From Bdellovibrio sp. NC01 (lineage in GTDB: Bacteria > Bdellovibrionota > Bdellovibrionia > Bdellovibrionales > Bdellovibrionaceae), in contig NZ_CP030034.1 in NCBI RefSeq assembly GCF_006874625.1, positions 3,410,001 through 3,474,000 of the forward strand: a stretch of 64,000 bases of DNA. The letters are read 5' to 3'. Below the pieces are notes generated by a model. The model was given only the letters and a program-made list of their open reading frames with translations, ran no database searches and was not told the origin of the DNA. The position numbers and the translations under genes are program-made. The first letter of the stretch is position 1. Every line of letters starts with the position of its first letter. This document shows positions 36,143 to 45,808 of the stretch, one piece after another.

Positions 36143-37699
36143 ATGTTCAGAATTTTTGGTGCATCAGCACTGGTGCTGCTTTTTTCTTCTATTTCATTCG
36201 CACAAAATCTGACTGAAAGAGCCCTCTTTGCTCGTTGTTATTCCCATTTAACAGGCAAACCAGTTCCACTCAATAGTTCAAGTATGGCCGACGTTAAAGC
36301 CGGTCTTAAAAAAGGCATCGTTGCGTGTAACGAGCTTCTGGATAAAGCAGTGCTTGATCCAACGTCAGGTTATTTAACGAATAAAAATGATTCTGAAGCT
36401 CGTGCGATTCTTGCGAATCTTACGAGCTTTCATAGAAGCTGGTTCACTGCAAACACAGTTGAACAAATTCAAGATAACAACAACGAAACCTCAAATGGCA
36501 CTGGTGATATTTACGATTCGACAGAACCTGCATTGTTCATCAGTCGCGCTGTGCTTTCTAGTACAGGACGCTATTCAGATATCGTGACTTCACCAACCGG
36601 CGTGCACGGTCTGCGCGAAGACCAACCGATGGGTGCAAAGATCGGCGTGAATTGGGCGGTGAATTTTCCGGGTCGTCGTATCTATGGTAACAATGGCGAA
36701 TTGAACGTGAACAAGTTTGCGTTCATGCCGACAGTTGGTAACTTCACGACGAATATCACAACGACGGCTTCAAGTTTTGCGATCTTTCCAAAAATTGAAG
36801 TGGGTGATCTTGTGGGTGTGCGCTTGAAAAACACAAGTGATACAGCCGTTGCTAACAACGTGACGTTAGCAGCATTCACAGATCAACGTGGTAACAACGT
36901 TCCAGGCTTAAATTATATGTTCGATATCAACACCGGCTTGGGCGGTGGTATTTTAGGTACGCCCGTTTATATCATGATGAACTTCGGTCATGGCAAAGGC
37001 ACGATCATGAATGGTGCTTTGAAAGTTCCGCGTCGTTGGTCACAAACGAATATGCAAACTTTCATGTGTGCGACTCTTCCCGCTTTGCGTGAATCCGATG
37101 TCATGCAATATGTTGTGGGTAATTCTTCAACGCCATTTAGAAATGCTAGCAGCTGTGTGATGTGCCACGCGAATTTAGATCCGATGGGTTACACGCTTCG
37201 TAACGTCGTGACGACGAACTCGGATTTCGCACGCTTAACTGACGTCTCTCCAGAGACAACTAAAACTTCCACTTTGATGGCGACATTCAGTGTGAATCAA
37301 GGTTCGGTCACTGGCTGGCCATCAGAAACAGTTCCTAATTTCCACCGTCAAACACCGTCGGGTCGCGTGTACTTTAGATCTTTCGCAACGGGTGCGTTGG
37401 TAGATCAAAATGTTGCAAACGTTGCTGGCGTAGGTGCTGCGTTCGCCGCGACTGATGACTTCTATCAGTGTGCCGCAAAAAGATATTTTGAATACTTCAC
37501 TGGCATTACCGTTTCTTTGTACGACCGTACTGATCCACGCAATGCCACTTTGAATAAACAGCTTTCCGAAGAGTCGGTGAAAGACCGCAAGTTCGTTGAA
37601 GATCTTGGCGCCGGTCTAAGAGCGGATCAATCCGTAAGAAATATGATTAAAAAGATTATGAATTCTGACTATTACCGTGCGGCGAACTATCGTCCTTAA
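36143..37699 (+). CDS. secreted protein with CxxCH motif, DUF1588-like
   Basis: A 518-residue exported protein with signal peptide (MFRIFGASALVLLFSSISFA). Near residue 338 lies SCVMCHANLDPMGYTLRNV, a CxxCH (C338, C341, H342) in the DPxGxxL context seen in DUF1588-type domains that accompany DUF1501 partners in planctomycetes and myxobacteria. Covalent heme binding is possible but not shown. GAGGGGG ribosome site. First gene of a three-gene operon with a Tat-exported DUF1501-like protein and a lipoprotein. Confidence 0.75.
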   Translation: MFRIFGASALVLLFSSISFAQNLTERALFARCYSHLTGKPVPLNSSSMADVKAGLKKGIVACNELLDKAVLDPTSGYLTNKNDSEARAILANLTSFHRSWFTANTVEQIQDNNNETSNGTGDIYDSTEPALFISRAVLSSTGRYSDIVTSPTGVHGLREDQPMGAKIGVNWAVNFPGRRIYGNNGELNVNKFAFMPTVGNFTTNITTTASSFAIFPKIEVGDLVGVRLKNTSDTAVANNVTLAAFTDQRGNNVPGLNYMFDINTGLGGGILGTPVYIMMNFGHGKGTIMNGALKVPRRWSQTNMQTFMCATLPALRESDVMQYVVGNSSTPFRNASSCVMCHANLDPMGYTLRNVVTTNSDFARLTDVSPETTKTSTLMATFSVNQGSVTGWPSETVPNFHRQTPSGRVYFRSFATGALVDQNVANVAGVGAAFAATDDFYQCAAKRYFEYFTGITVSLYDRTDPRNATLNKQLSEESVKDRKFVEDLGAGLRADQSVRNMIKKIMNSDYYRAANYRP

Positions 37700-37712
37700 T
37701 GAGAGGCTTTGT

Positions 37713-39407
37713 ATGTCTGATAGCGAAAATAAATTCGATCGTAGACAGTTTTTACAAGGTGGCTTGATTGCCGGCGGTTCGTTTTTAACGCCAACACCGA
37801 TTGAAAGACTTTTGAATGTCATGGCGAATGGCTTTATTCGTCAAGCCCATGCGGAAACAGTCGCAGGTGAAGGCATTCGTAATTACGTGAATGTGATGAT
37901 GATCGGAGCTCCGTATCGTTATGCTTTCGATCACTGGATTGCGCCGAATAAAAGCGATCCCACTCCAGCATTCAATCCAATGGTTGCAACGAAGTTCGTT
38001 AATTCGAATGGACGTGCATCAGGAGTCACTTATTCCACTTTCGAATATAACGGTGTGATGGTTCCACACATGTTCAGTCATACGGTTTTCACATCCGCAA
38101 ATGCGAATCGTCCATTGACTGATCTTCTTAAAAACATGTTGGTTATTCGTGGTTACGGCTCGGGCCTTGATGGTCATCCTTTCAACGCCAGTGCTCAACA
38201 GACACCGGTCGGTGGTGTGTCGTCGATTGGCGGCTTAGCAGCCGATAGTTCCACGAAAACTTTCGAGGCTGTGCAATGGCCTGATCGCGGTGACTTCGGT
38301 AACTTCGTTTCTTTGCATGGCAAGGCTATGAACAAATTAACGGGTTCGCCCTTGTTAAATTTAATGCAAGGTTTTGCGGCGCCAGATCCAGGTCGCGTTG
38401 CCGGTCGCAACGTGAAGACTCGTAATATCGCCGCGTATGAATTGGCACAAGCCCGCCTGTCGGCTTATGCAAAATCAGATCGCTCGGGTTCCGCAGTAGT
38501 AAAAAAGAATTTAGATAATGCAGCGAAACTGATGAAGGCTGGGGTCAGTGACATCAACTCTTACTGGGCACCAGCAGTCGCTCGTTATAATCAGGTGATT
38601 TTAACCAGCATGCGCCAATCAGGTCTTCCTGGAATCAGTGACCTGGGATTGTTTTCGCAGGAAAATGCATTATGGAAATTGCACGTTGCCAGCGGCAATC
38701 GCGGCATGGTGCTTTCAAAAGATTTCGATCTTCGCAATAGCATGAGCCAAACAACAGGTCCCGGTTCATGGGCTGAAAGTTTAGCGTTAGCAGAGTATGT
38801 TTTAACTAAAGGCCTTGTGACTTCGATCGATATTCAAATGGGTGAAGTTCCAGGCGTCATGCTACAAGAACAAAACACAGGAGGCGCAGTAGCACATCAC
38901 TTGATTCACGACATGCATGAATCTGGTGGTATGGCAGGTCTGTTCTATACGACAGCTTTATTCCGTGCCTTCGCTGCAGGATTGTTAGAATTAACTGATA
39001 AATTAAAAGCGGCACAAGTAAATGGTAAAGACGTTTGGTCTGAAACCGTTGTGCAATTGATGTCTGATTTTGGTCGAAGTGCACGCTCTGACGGTTCGGG
39101 CAGTGACCACGGTTTCAATCAAATGGTGACGAGTGTTTTCTCGGGTGCCTTTACGAATGGTCCACATTGTGTGGGTAACATTTATCAAAGTGGCCCTGGT
39201 GGCGGCTATCAAGGGACTCAAGGTTTGGGTGCGCCTATTGATGGTTACAATCAAAACGGCAGACCGACTCCGACAATGGCGGCGTCAACGGTTGCAGAAC
39301 TTTTGCGTGCGCCAAAAAATCCTTATCAGAATTTGGCGAAGCCATTGGCTTCTTTGACTGGCGAAAAACTTATTATTAACTTCCCAGCGAAAACGGTGAA
39401 TTCGTGA
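37713..39407 (+). CDS. Tat-exported DUF1501-like protein
   Basis: A 564-residue protein of the alkaline-phosphatase/sulfatase-like superfamily. The Tat signal is DRRQFLQGGLIAGGSF, near the N-terminus. In the C-terminal half, QLMSDFGRSARSDGSGSDHG matches the metal-site region of DUF1501 proteins (usual form E/DFGR...GxDH). The ATG at 37713 has GAGAGG upstream; the frame continues to 37677 but without support. Probably acts in the periplasm with the CxxCH protein encoded upstream. Reaction unknown. Confidence 0.78.
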   Translation: MSDSENKFDRRQFLQGGLIAGGSFLTPTPIERLLNVMANGFIRQAHAETVAGEGIRNYVNVMMIGAPYRYAFDHWIAPNKSDPTPAFNPMVATKFVNSNGRASGVTYSTFEYNGVMVPHMFSHTVFTSANANRPLTDLLKNMLVIRGYGSGLDGHPFNASAQQTPVGGVSSIGGLAADSSTKTFEAVQWPDRGDFGNFVSLHGKAMNKLTGSPLLNLMQGFAAPDPGRVAGRNVKTRNIAAYELAQARLSAYAKSDRSGSAVVKKNLDNAAKLMKAGVSDINSYWAPAVARYNQVILTSMRQSGLPGISDLGLFSQENALWKLHVASGNRGMVLSKDFDLRNSMSQTTGPGSWAESLALAEYVLTKGLVTSIDIQMGEVPGVMLQEQNTGGAVAHHLIHDMHESGGMAGLFYTTALFRAFAAGLLELTDKLKAAQVNGKDVWSETVVQLMSDFGRSARSDGSGSDHGFNQMVTSVFSGAFTNGPHCVGNIYQSGPGGGYQGTQGLGAPIDGYNQNGRPTPTMAASTVAELLRAPKNPYQNLAKPLASLTGEKLIINFPAKTVNS

Positions 39408-40093
39408 CGAAAAATTCAAAAAGATTATTCGGCGGCATCATCATTGGTTTGATTTTGACTCAGTTCTATCAAAACTGTTCGCAATTGGGCGGATTTGAAG
39501 CCATTGATTCATCGGCAAACTCGTTGTCGATGGGTTCGAATGATTTAAATCATCCATCGCAACAAGAAGCTGTCTTGCCCACGCAACGTGTGCAGATGGT
39601 TAATAAAAATTATGTCGCCGCTTTGTTCAGAGAAGTCTTTACGTCCACAACAACACCCGTTCCAAACCTTGAAGGTCTGATTAATCAATGGGTGTTCTTT
39701 AAGGGCTCTCAATACGGCCAAGGTTGCGATCCTTACAGTTCTTATTCGGGATTTGATTGTGGTGGCTCTATTGCCAATGCGAATTTGCCATATCAATCTG
39801 AAGACAACACGGTTCGACAGTCTTTCAACGTCCAAGCGTGCGAAAATATCTTAGGTGTCGATCAAGGTGTTACCGCTGTCTTAGAAAAAGTGATACATTC
39901 AACGGCACCGACAGCGTCTGCGGTTGGACAAATTTATGAATTGTTCTATCGCGGTGACGATGCGCCAGCATTAGTTGTGAGTTCTTTATTAGAGCTCGAC
40001 AAGTCGCTTGCTGCAAATGGTGAAACTGTGATGAATCGTTGGCGTGCGGTGATTTTGCAAGTCTGCGAATCGCCGGGATGGCAATTACAATAA
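39404..40093 (+). CDS. putative lipoprotein of the DUF1501-type operon
   Basis: A 229-residue exported protein. The N-terminus (RLFGGIIIGLILTQFYQNCS) is a hydrophobic signal ending at a Cys, which suggests lipidation although the lipobox (FYQNC) is atypical. The mature part has Cys pairs (YGQGCDPYSSYSGFDCGGS) and no known domain. The GTG start overlaps the previous stop (GTGA), so translation is coupled. Third gene of the operon, followed by a terminator. Confidence 0.7.
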   Translation: MTKNSKRLFGGIIIGLILTQFYQNCSQLGGFEAIDSSANSLSMGSNDLNHPSQQEAVLPTQRVQMVNKNYVAALFREVFTSTTTPVPNLEGLINQWVFFKGSQYGQGCDPYSSYSGFDCGGSIANANLPYQSEDNTVRQSFNVQACENILGVDQGVTAVLEKVIHSTAPTASAVGQIYELFYRGDDAPALVVSSLLELDKSLAANGETVMNRWRAVILQVCESPGWQLQ

Positions 40094-40101
40094 TTCCAAA
40101 T

Positions 40102-40136
40102 AAAAAAGGCCGCTCATTGAAGCGGCCTTTTTCTTT
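40102..40136. terminator. bidirectional intrinsic terminator
   Basis: AAAAAAGGCCGCT, loop CATTGA, AGCGGCCTTTTT, with T run on one side and A run on the other, between convergent genes. Confidence 0.9.
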
Positions 40137-40137
40137 T

Positions 40138-40512
40138 TTATCTCATCCAAATTTTCACATTCACTGGCATTCCCGGAGGTGCCGAGCGTGCATACAAGCG
40201 GATCCATCGTACTTGACGTGAACCAAAGTAAACCGCTTTCATCTCGCCCGCTTCATAGTGACCATCAAGACCGTCTACTTCTTTACCCCACAAGAACAAA
40301 GAAATTGTATCGATGCGATCGATATATCCTGCTCCACTCATTTGCACACGCATTTCAGAATATGTTCCGGGATTGTGAACAAGAATATCACGATATGCAG
40401 GCGAATCTTCTGTCGTCGTATATGAAACGACCTGAGTCCAATAATCTTCAGACGCTTTCGCAGTACCAGAAACCAGAACCGTAGCAAACAGAGCAAGAAT
40501 CAATTTTTTCAC
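40138..40512 (-). CDS. small secreted protein, unknown function
   Basis: A 124-residue exported protein with signal peptide (KKLILALFATVLVSGTAKAS). The mature part is strand-rich (DSPAYRDILVHNPGTYSEMR, VKIWMR at the end) and resembles a small beta-sandwich. No family recognised. The start is a GTG at 40510-40512 with AGGAGAG upstream. Eight bases downstream of the lipoprotein gene in the same direction, so probably one operon. Confidence 0.65.
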   Translation of the reverse strand: MKKLILALFATVLVSGTAKASEDYWTQVVSYTTTEDSPAYRDILVHNPGTYSEMRVQMSGAGYIDRIDTISLFLWGKEVDGLDGHYEAGEMKAVYFGSRQVRWIRLYARSAPPGMPVNVKIWMR

Positions 40513-40520
40513 GATCTCTC

Positions 40521-41210
40521 CTAGAGTCTTTGATAGGCAAATGAATGAACTCTGATTAATGAATCTTCGCTGTAAAGCCCTAAAGCTCCCGCTTGATCAT
40601 ACAAAGAGTCAGGCATTTGCCCACTTTGATAATCGATAATTTCTTGTCCGTTCTTATACACTTGAAAACGTTTTCCTTCCTTTACAATGATGAAAGTAGC
40701 GCGTTCGCCAATTTTCATTTCACTGGCTTCATCAGTTTTCAGGAAGTGCTGGCCTACGTCTTCAAACGCGCGGCCGATCTCGACACCGGTATTTGGCTTT
40801 AACAAAAAATAATTGGCAGTCTTATCATTCGGGCCGTTCTGCACGTAGTTTCCAAAGAACCAGAAAACTTCCCAATCATTTGGAGTCGATGAGCGCAACT
40901 GCTTCGCGGTCGTCACTTCGATCTTCACAGCGTAATCCGTCAGCGGAACATCCAAACTGTCTTTCAACAATAAAAGAGTCGCAAAAGTCTGCGCCGAAGT
41001 CAGAGCTTGCTGCGGTTGATAGATCAAATCACCACTACCATCAGGGTTGAAAAGAACTTTTCCACCGCCATCGTATTGAATTTTCCAATGATAAGGAGTC
41101 AACGGGACTTGTTTCATCTGAAAGGTTCTTGTTAACGAACCAGAACGCGGCTTTTTATGGATGCAGCCAGAGGCGAACAACAAAGGAAGAAGCAGAAAAA
41201 GATATTTCAT
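40521..41210 (-). CDS. lipoprotein with DUF1080/LamG-like domain
   Basis: A 229-residue lipoprotein. The signal ends in LFASGC with the lipidated Cys at position 16. The rest is a jelly-roll-like domain: DYAVKIEVTT, WEVFWFFGNYV, NYFLLKPNTGVEIG, GKRFQVYKNGQEIIDYQ, and ALGLYSEDSLIRVHSFAY, the order of strands seen in DUF1080/concanavalin-like folds that bind or cleave glycans. No catalytic residues can be named. In an operon with the next small secreted gene. Confidence 0.7.
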   Translation of the reverse strand: MKYLFLLLPLLFASGCIHKKPRSGSLTRTFQMKQVPLTPYHWKIQYDGGGKVLFNPDGSGDLIYQPQQALTSAQTFATLLLLKDSLDVPLTDYAVKIEVTTAKQLRSSTPNDWEVFWFFGNYVQNGPNDKTANYFLLKPNTGVEIGRAFEDVGQHFLKTDEASEMKIGERATFIIVKEGKRFQVYKNGQEIIDYQSGQMPDSLYDQAGALGLYSEDSLIRVHSFAYQRL

Positions 41211-41261
41211 GCATTCAGTGTAAGAACAGATCGCGATTTGCGCAAAAAGATATCATTTGGA

Positions 41262-41293
41262 TAAAAAAAATCCCCCGGGATTGCTCCCGGGGG
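41262..41293 (-). terminator. intrinsic terminator for the porin-like gene
   Basis: On the minus strand CCCCCGGGA-GCAA-TCCCGGGGG is followed by A and eight T. Nine GC-rich base pairs; a strong terminator about 70 bases after the porin-like gene. Confidence 0.88.
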
Positions 41294-41364
41294 CCCTGCT
41301 CACCACCAAACAAGATGTAAAATTAAGTCATCAAGCTGTCGTACAAAGTGCAATCAAGTTGTTA

Positions 41365-42783
41365 TCAAAAGCTGATGGCGGCTTTACTTGCAAATCCAAA
41401 TGTAAAATCACTGCTCAAGTTACCGTCTGTGCCTGTACCATTTTTCCAAGCATCACCCGGGAAGAGCAAGCCGATTTGATTCACCCACTGAATGCGATCA
41501 CTCGGTTTGTAAACCAACTCGATATCCCATTCTAGGCCCAAATCTTTTTTTGCATCAACAGAATTTTTCACTGTGTTCAACAATTGCGCATAAACGAGCG
41601 TGTTCTTCAAATCGAATTTGTCATTCCATGCGTAGTTCACTGTCGGCGCGATGTAAACTGCGTTGCTCACAGATTCGTCATCCGCAGAGTTTCCAACGTT
41701 CAAAGTTGCACCGTTTGAACCCGTTGTTGGTTTCACCGTGTTTGTTTGAAGGAAATCTGGTCCACCACCCAAACGGTGGTTGAACAACAACATACCCACT
41801 TCATAGTTACGATCGAAAGCGAAACCACCGAAGTTTGTTGAATCGTCATCACCAGTCGCCATACCCATTTTCACAGTCCAATCCCATTTAGATTGTTGGC
41901 GTGGGAAATACAATTCAGCAGCGATACCATAACCACCCAAGCGGATGTCATCGCCGAAAGAAGTCACAAGACCTGTTTCACCTTGCAAGAATGAAGCTTC
42001 CAATTTGAAACCGAAGCTGTCCCAACCGCGACCCAACACGAAGCTTGTTGTTGTTTCATTCAATGCATTCGGAGCGGCACCTGAAGCACCGTAAGCCGCA
42101 ATTTGGCTTGCAGAATAGTCAAGTGCGTTCGCCGCACCTTTCTTTTGCTCCATATACACACCGATCAATGATTTGTTTTCAGTGTTTTCGTATTGAAGTT
42201 GCACACCCAATGTGCTGATTGTGCCACCTTGACCGAAATCAGTTGATTGTTGGCGACCCAACATCGGCATAATGAACCAGTCACCGACAACGATTTTGTA
42301 AGCGATCAAATCACGAGTGTCATACCAGTGATCGAACATGCCTTTACCTGCATTGTAAGTCATGCCCAAACCGAATTCCCAAGGAACACGACCGACCATC
42401 AAAGCGCCGTACTCTTGATTCACAGTCAAATAAAGTTGGCTGACGCGAATTGAAGATGTGCCTTGATTTTGTGAGTTCACAACAGGCGAACTATCATTCA
42501 GACCCCAGATTTCACCCAACTGAGAGTTGTTGTAGAATGAGTTCGTCAAGATATCGAATTTTGAATTGATGTTCACACCATCAGCCGCGATGATTTTTGG
42601 GCTTAGGTACAAAGAGTTCAAACCATAAGCTTTTCTTTGCGGAGGCGTACCCAAAGAAGGTTTATCAACTTCTGTCCATTCAGCGCGATAACCACCGCTC
42701 CAGTCCAACGCCATCGCACCCGCAGTGCTAGACATCAATGCAATGGAAAGACCCAAAACTTTGATCAAATTTTTGTTCAACAT
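41365..42783 (-). CDS. porin-like outer-membrane protein
   Basis: A 472-residue exported protein with signal peptide (LIKVLGLSIALMSSTAGAMA) and long runs of alternating strands with Gly/Tyr/Trp turns (ALMVGRVPWEFGLGMTYNAG, RLGGYGIAAELYFPRQ in nearby form). The C-terminal residue is Phe, a sorting signal for outer-membrane barrels. Length suits a 16-18-strand barrel. The start has AAGGGAAC upstream. It follows the GroES-domain gene by 9 bp and may share its transcript. Substrate unknown. Confidence 0.78.
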   Translation of the reverse strand: MLNKNLIKVLGLSIALMSSTAGAMALDWSGGYRAEWTEVDKPSLGTPPQRKAYGLNSLYLSPKIIAADGVNINSKFDILTNSFYNNSQLGEIWGLNDSSPVVNSQNQGTSSIRVSQLYLTVNQEYGALMVGRVPWEFGLGMTYNAGKGMFDHWYDTRDLIAYKIVVGDWFIMPMLGRQQSTDFGQGGTISTLGVQLQYENTENKSLIGVYMEQKKGAANALDYSASQIAAYGASGAAPNALNETTTSFVLGRGWDSFGFKLEASFLQGETGLVTSFGDDIRLGGYGIAAELYFPRQQSKWDWTVKMGMATGDDDSTNFGGFAFDRNYEVGMLLFNHRLGGGPDFLQTNTVKPTTGSNGATLNVGNSADDESVSNAVYIAPTVNYAWNDKFDLKNTLVYAQLLNTVKNSVDAKKDLGLEWDIELVYKPSDRIQWVNQIGLLFPGDAWKNGTGTDGNLSSDFTFGFASKAAISF

Positions 42784-42792
42784 TGTGTTCCC

Positions 42793-43428
42793 TTATTTCG
42801 CAACCACGCCCATCACGTCGCCTTCGCGAATGATGATCAGGTCTTCATTTTGAATTTTAATTTTTGAGCCCGCGTATTCAGAAAAAACAACTTTATCGCC
42901 AACGGCTACGTCCATCGGACGAAGGTGACCTTTCTTACTTACGTGACCGCGGCCAACTGCCACAACAGTGCCTTCCAAATTGCCAGAAGTATCAGCGACA
43001 GTGTCTGGAATATACAAACCACCAGCAGTCATTCTTTCTGCACCAGAAACTTGCACGATCATGCGGTCATCTAGTGGAGTTACAAATTGACTCAAATCCA
43101 AAGCTTTCTTTGGCGCCGCTGGCTTCAACAAATGTTGAGCTGCAGGCTTTGCAACTGCTTTCGCAGGAGCTTTTGTTTGAGTTTTCTTCGCTGACTTAAC
43201 CGGAGTCGCTTTTTTAACAGCTTTTTTCGCTGGCGCAGATTTTTTAGCAGCAGTTTTAGCTTTCGCTTTCACCGGAGCTTTTTTCTTCGCTACGACTTTT
43301 GGTTTTGCTTTTGGAGATGTTTTCTTTTTCGGAGCGGCCTTAGCTGTAGTTTTAGCTGTTTTTTTTACTGAGGCCTTCTTTGGAGAAGCTTTTTTGGTTT
43401 GCTTAGCAGAAGATTTCTTCTTAGCCAC
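42793..43428 (-). CDS. GroES-domain protein with histone-H1-like N-terminal tail
   Basis: A 211-residue protein. Residues about 1-105 are Lys/Ala/Pro repeats (AKKKAPVKAKAKTAAKKSAP), like eukaryotic histone H1 tails and bacterial nucleoid proteins. The C-terminal 95 residues form a complete Cpn10 domain: FVTPLDDRMIVQVSGAE, mobile loop MTAGGLYIPDTV, GTVVAVGRG, and DKVVFSEYAGSKIKI. The start is a GTG at 43426-43428 with AAAGGA upstream. Classical GroES is about 97 residues, so the tail is an addition. No groEL is adjacent. Divergent from the class A PBP. Confidence 0.9.
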   Translation of the reverse strand: MAKKKSSAKQTKKASPKKASVKKTAKTTAKAAPKKKTSPKAKPKVVAKKKAPVKAKAKTAAKKSAPAKKAVKKATPVKSAKKTQTKAPAKAVAKPAAQHLLKPAAPKKALDLSQFVTPLDDRMIVQVSGAERMTAGGLYIPDTVADTSGNLEGTVVAVGRGHVSKKGHLRPMDVAVGDKVVFSEYAGSKIKIQNEDLIIIREGDVMGVVAK

Positions 43429-43495
43429 AAACGATCCTTTCAATCAACTGCATCTGAGCTTTGCTTCAGAGACAATTTCGTACTACGCTACATGT

Positions 43496-45808
43496 ATGTT
43501 GCGACCACGATTAAAGACCATTTTAATTTGTTTTACAATCCTTGTGACGCTTGTAATCATCACGGGGCTTGGCATTGGTGTCTACTCTTACTTCTCTCTG
43601 GAAAAAGAGATGACTCAAAAACTTGAGTCGAAAAAGTTTCTTATTCCGACGGAATATTACGCGGCTCCGGCGTCTTTCACTGCTCACACATTCACAAAAA
43701 TCGACGATCTTGAAGCGATGTTTGTGAAGGATTCCTTCCGCAAGCGCACTTACGATCAACGCCTTCTTCCAGGGGATTATTTCATTGCAACTCGAGAAGA
43801 ATGCAGTGCGCGTTTGCAAGTTCCACTGAATGAAGAACAAGAATCTTGCTTTGGATGGGTGAATAAAGATGTGGACACCGCCCACATTGATCAGTCGATT
43901 CAAGTTATCGTCCTGCAAAAGGACAATTTAATCTCGCAAGTGTTCCAAGGCTCCCCTTTCCATGAAGTTCCTAGTTTGAATGGTGAAGCATCGTTACTTG
44001 CTCAATATATCGGCAACGAACCGTTGATGCAAAAACCGGTCACTTTGGGCGAAGTTCCACCAATGTGCTCAAATGCGATCATGTCCATCGAAGACGCACA
44101 ATTTCTTGAGCATGGTGGCGTCAGTTATAAGGGTATTTTCCGCGCCTTGCTTAAAAACTTAACTCACGGAAGAACAGCGCAAGGTGGAAGTACGATCACT
44201 CAGCAATTAGTGAAAAACTACTTCTTAAGCAGCGAAAGAACGATCAAAAGAAAATTTAATGAATTCATCATGTCGATTCTTTTAGAATCGCGCTTCAGTA
44301 AAGATGAAATCTTAGAAACTTATCTGAACATCATCTATATGGGCCAAAACGGATCGTTCCAAATCCGTGGTTATGGTGCGGCCGCTCGTTATTACTTCAA
44401 CAAAGACGTCACAGAATTGGACCTCAGTGATTGTTCATTGCTTGCAGCGATCGTTAACAGCCCAGGTCTTTATAATCCCTTCAAAAAACCTGTAAATGCA
44501 GTCAACAGAAGACATCTTGTCCTTGAAAAGATGAAAGGTCTTGAGTTCATCACTGCGGAACAAGCTGACGTTGCCGATCGCGTTCCACTGCCAAGTGCTC
44601 CGGTTGTTCTTGCGACCGAAACAGCGCCTTACTATTTGGATGCCGTTCGTAAACAGATGGAGACTTTAAAAATTTCTCCGGAAGGTATGAAGATCTACAC
44701 TGCTTTAGATCTCCAAGCCCAGCAAGTGGCGCAAGAAGCTTTGCGTGGCCAGCTTGATAACCTTGAGAAAAACAACAAGTACATCAAAGGTCTGAAAGAA
44801 AAAGGCAATACTCTTGAAGGCAGCGTTTTAGTTGGCGACAACAAAACGGGTTTAGTGAGTGTCGTGGTTGGTGGTCGCAACTATCGTATGACGCAATTTA
44901 ATCGCGCGATTGATGGCCATCGCCAAGTGGGTTCCATCATGAAGCCGTTCGTTTATTTGACGGCTTTGATGAATGAAACTCCGGAAGGCAAACCGTATAC
45001 ACCGATCACTTTGTTGAAAGACGAAAAATTCACAACAAAGTACGAAGGCCAGTCATGGTCGCCTGATAATTACGGCAAACAATACTTCGGAACTGTGCCG
45101 ATGTTCTTTGCTTTGAAAAATTCATTGAATGCGGCTACGGCCTCTTTAGGGATTGCTGTTGGGCTTGGAAATATTGTCGATATCGCTCACAAAATGGGTG
45201 TGGATTCTGAATTGAAATCTTTCCCTTCAGTGACTTTGGGTGCGTTTGAAATGTATCCGAAAGAAGTTCTGCAAAGTTATATGACGCTTGCAAATTTGGG
45301 TAAGAAAAATCAAATTTCGTTCATCCGCAAAGTTTTGAATGGTGAAAATGTCGAAGTCTTTGTTCATGATCCAAAAGGTGAACAAGTTGAAGACCCAGCA
45401 ACGGTTGCAAGCCTGGTCAGCATGATGAAACAAACGGTGCTTTCGGGCACAGCTCGCTCTGTCACGTTAAGTGGCTTCTTGAATCCCGCTGCAGGTAAAA
45501 CAGGTACGACGTCAGATAATAAAGATGCGTGGTTCGGTGGTTTCACTCCGTACATGACGACTGTTGTGTGGGTTGGTTACGATAACAATCTTTCACATCG
45601 CTTAACCGGAACAAGTGGTCCACTTCCTGTGTGGATCAACTTCATGAAAAAAGTGGGCGTGCGCTATCCTGCCGACGACTTCCCATGGCCCGAAGGCACA
45701 GAGAAAGTGACTCTTGATGAAGCCACTCTGCAAGCACTCGGTGCCATCAAAGGCCCGAACGATCCAAAATCTGTTGAATTGATATTTAGAAAAGGAACTG
45801 AGCCTTAG
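43496..45808 (+). CDS. class A penicillin-binding protein (PBP1B-like)
   Basis: A 770-residue bifunctional peptidoglycan synthase. One membrane anchor (TILICFTILVTLVIITGLGI) precedes a GT51 glycosyltransferase domain (SIEDAQFLEHGGVSYKGIFR, TAQGGSTITQQLVKN, ILETYLNIIYMGQ). A transpeptidase domain follows with SxxK (VGSIMKPFVYL) and KTGTTSDNKDAWF. The N-terminal PBP1B-type linker (LLPGDYFIATREEC) supports mrcB rather than mrcA affinity. I start it at the ATG at 43496, where the anchor begins; the frame extends 34 codons further into the divergent GroES gene. Confidence 0.93.
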   Translation: MLRPRLKTILICFTILVTLVIITGLGIGVYSYFSLEKEMTQKLESKKFLIPTEYYAAPASFTAHTFTKIDDLEAMFVKDSFRKRTYDQRLLPGDYFIATREECSARLQVPLNEEQESCFGWVNKDVDTAHIDQSIQVIVLQKDNLISQVFQGSPFHEVPSLNGEASLLAQYIGNEPLMQKPVTLGEVPPMCSNAIMSIEDAQFLEHGGVSYKGIFRALLKNLTHGRTAQGGSTITQQLVKNYFLSSERTIKRKFNEFIMSILLESRFSKDEILETYLNIIYMGQNGSFQIRGYGAAARYYFNKDVTELDLSDCSLLAAIVNSPGLYNPFKKPVNAVNRRHLVLEKMKGLEFITAEQADVADRVPLPSAPVVLATETAPYYLDAVRKQMETLKISPEGMKIYTALDLQAQQVAQEALRGQLDNLEKNNKYIKGLKEKGNTLEGSVLVGDNKTGLVSVVVGGRNYRMTQFNRAIDGHRQVGSIMKPFVYLTALMNETPEGKPYTPITLLKDEKFTTKYEGQSWSPDNYGKQYFGTVPMFFALKNSLNAATASLGIAVGLGNIVDIAHKMGVDSELKSFPSVTLGAFEMYPKEVLQSYMTLANLGKKNQISFIRKVLNGENVEVFVHDPKGEQVEDPATVASLVSMMKQTVLSGTARSVTLSGFLNPAAGKTGTTSDNKDAWFGGFTPYMTTVVWVGYDNNLSHRLTGTSGPLPVWINFMKKVGVRYPADDFPWPEGTEKVTLDEATLQALGAIKGPNDPKSVELIFRKGTEP

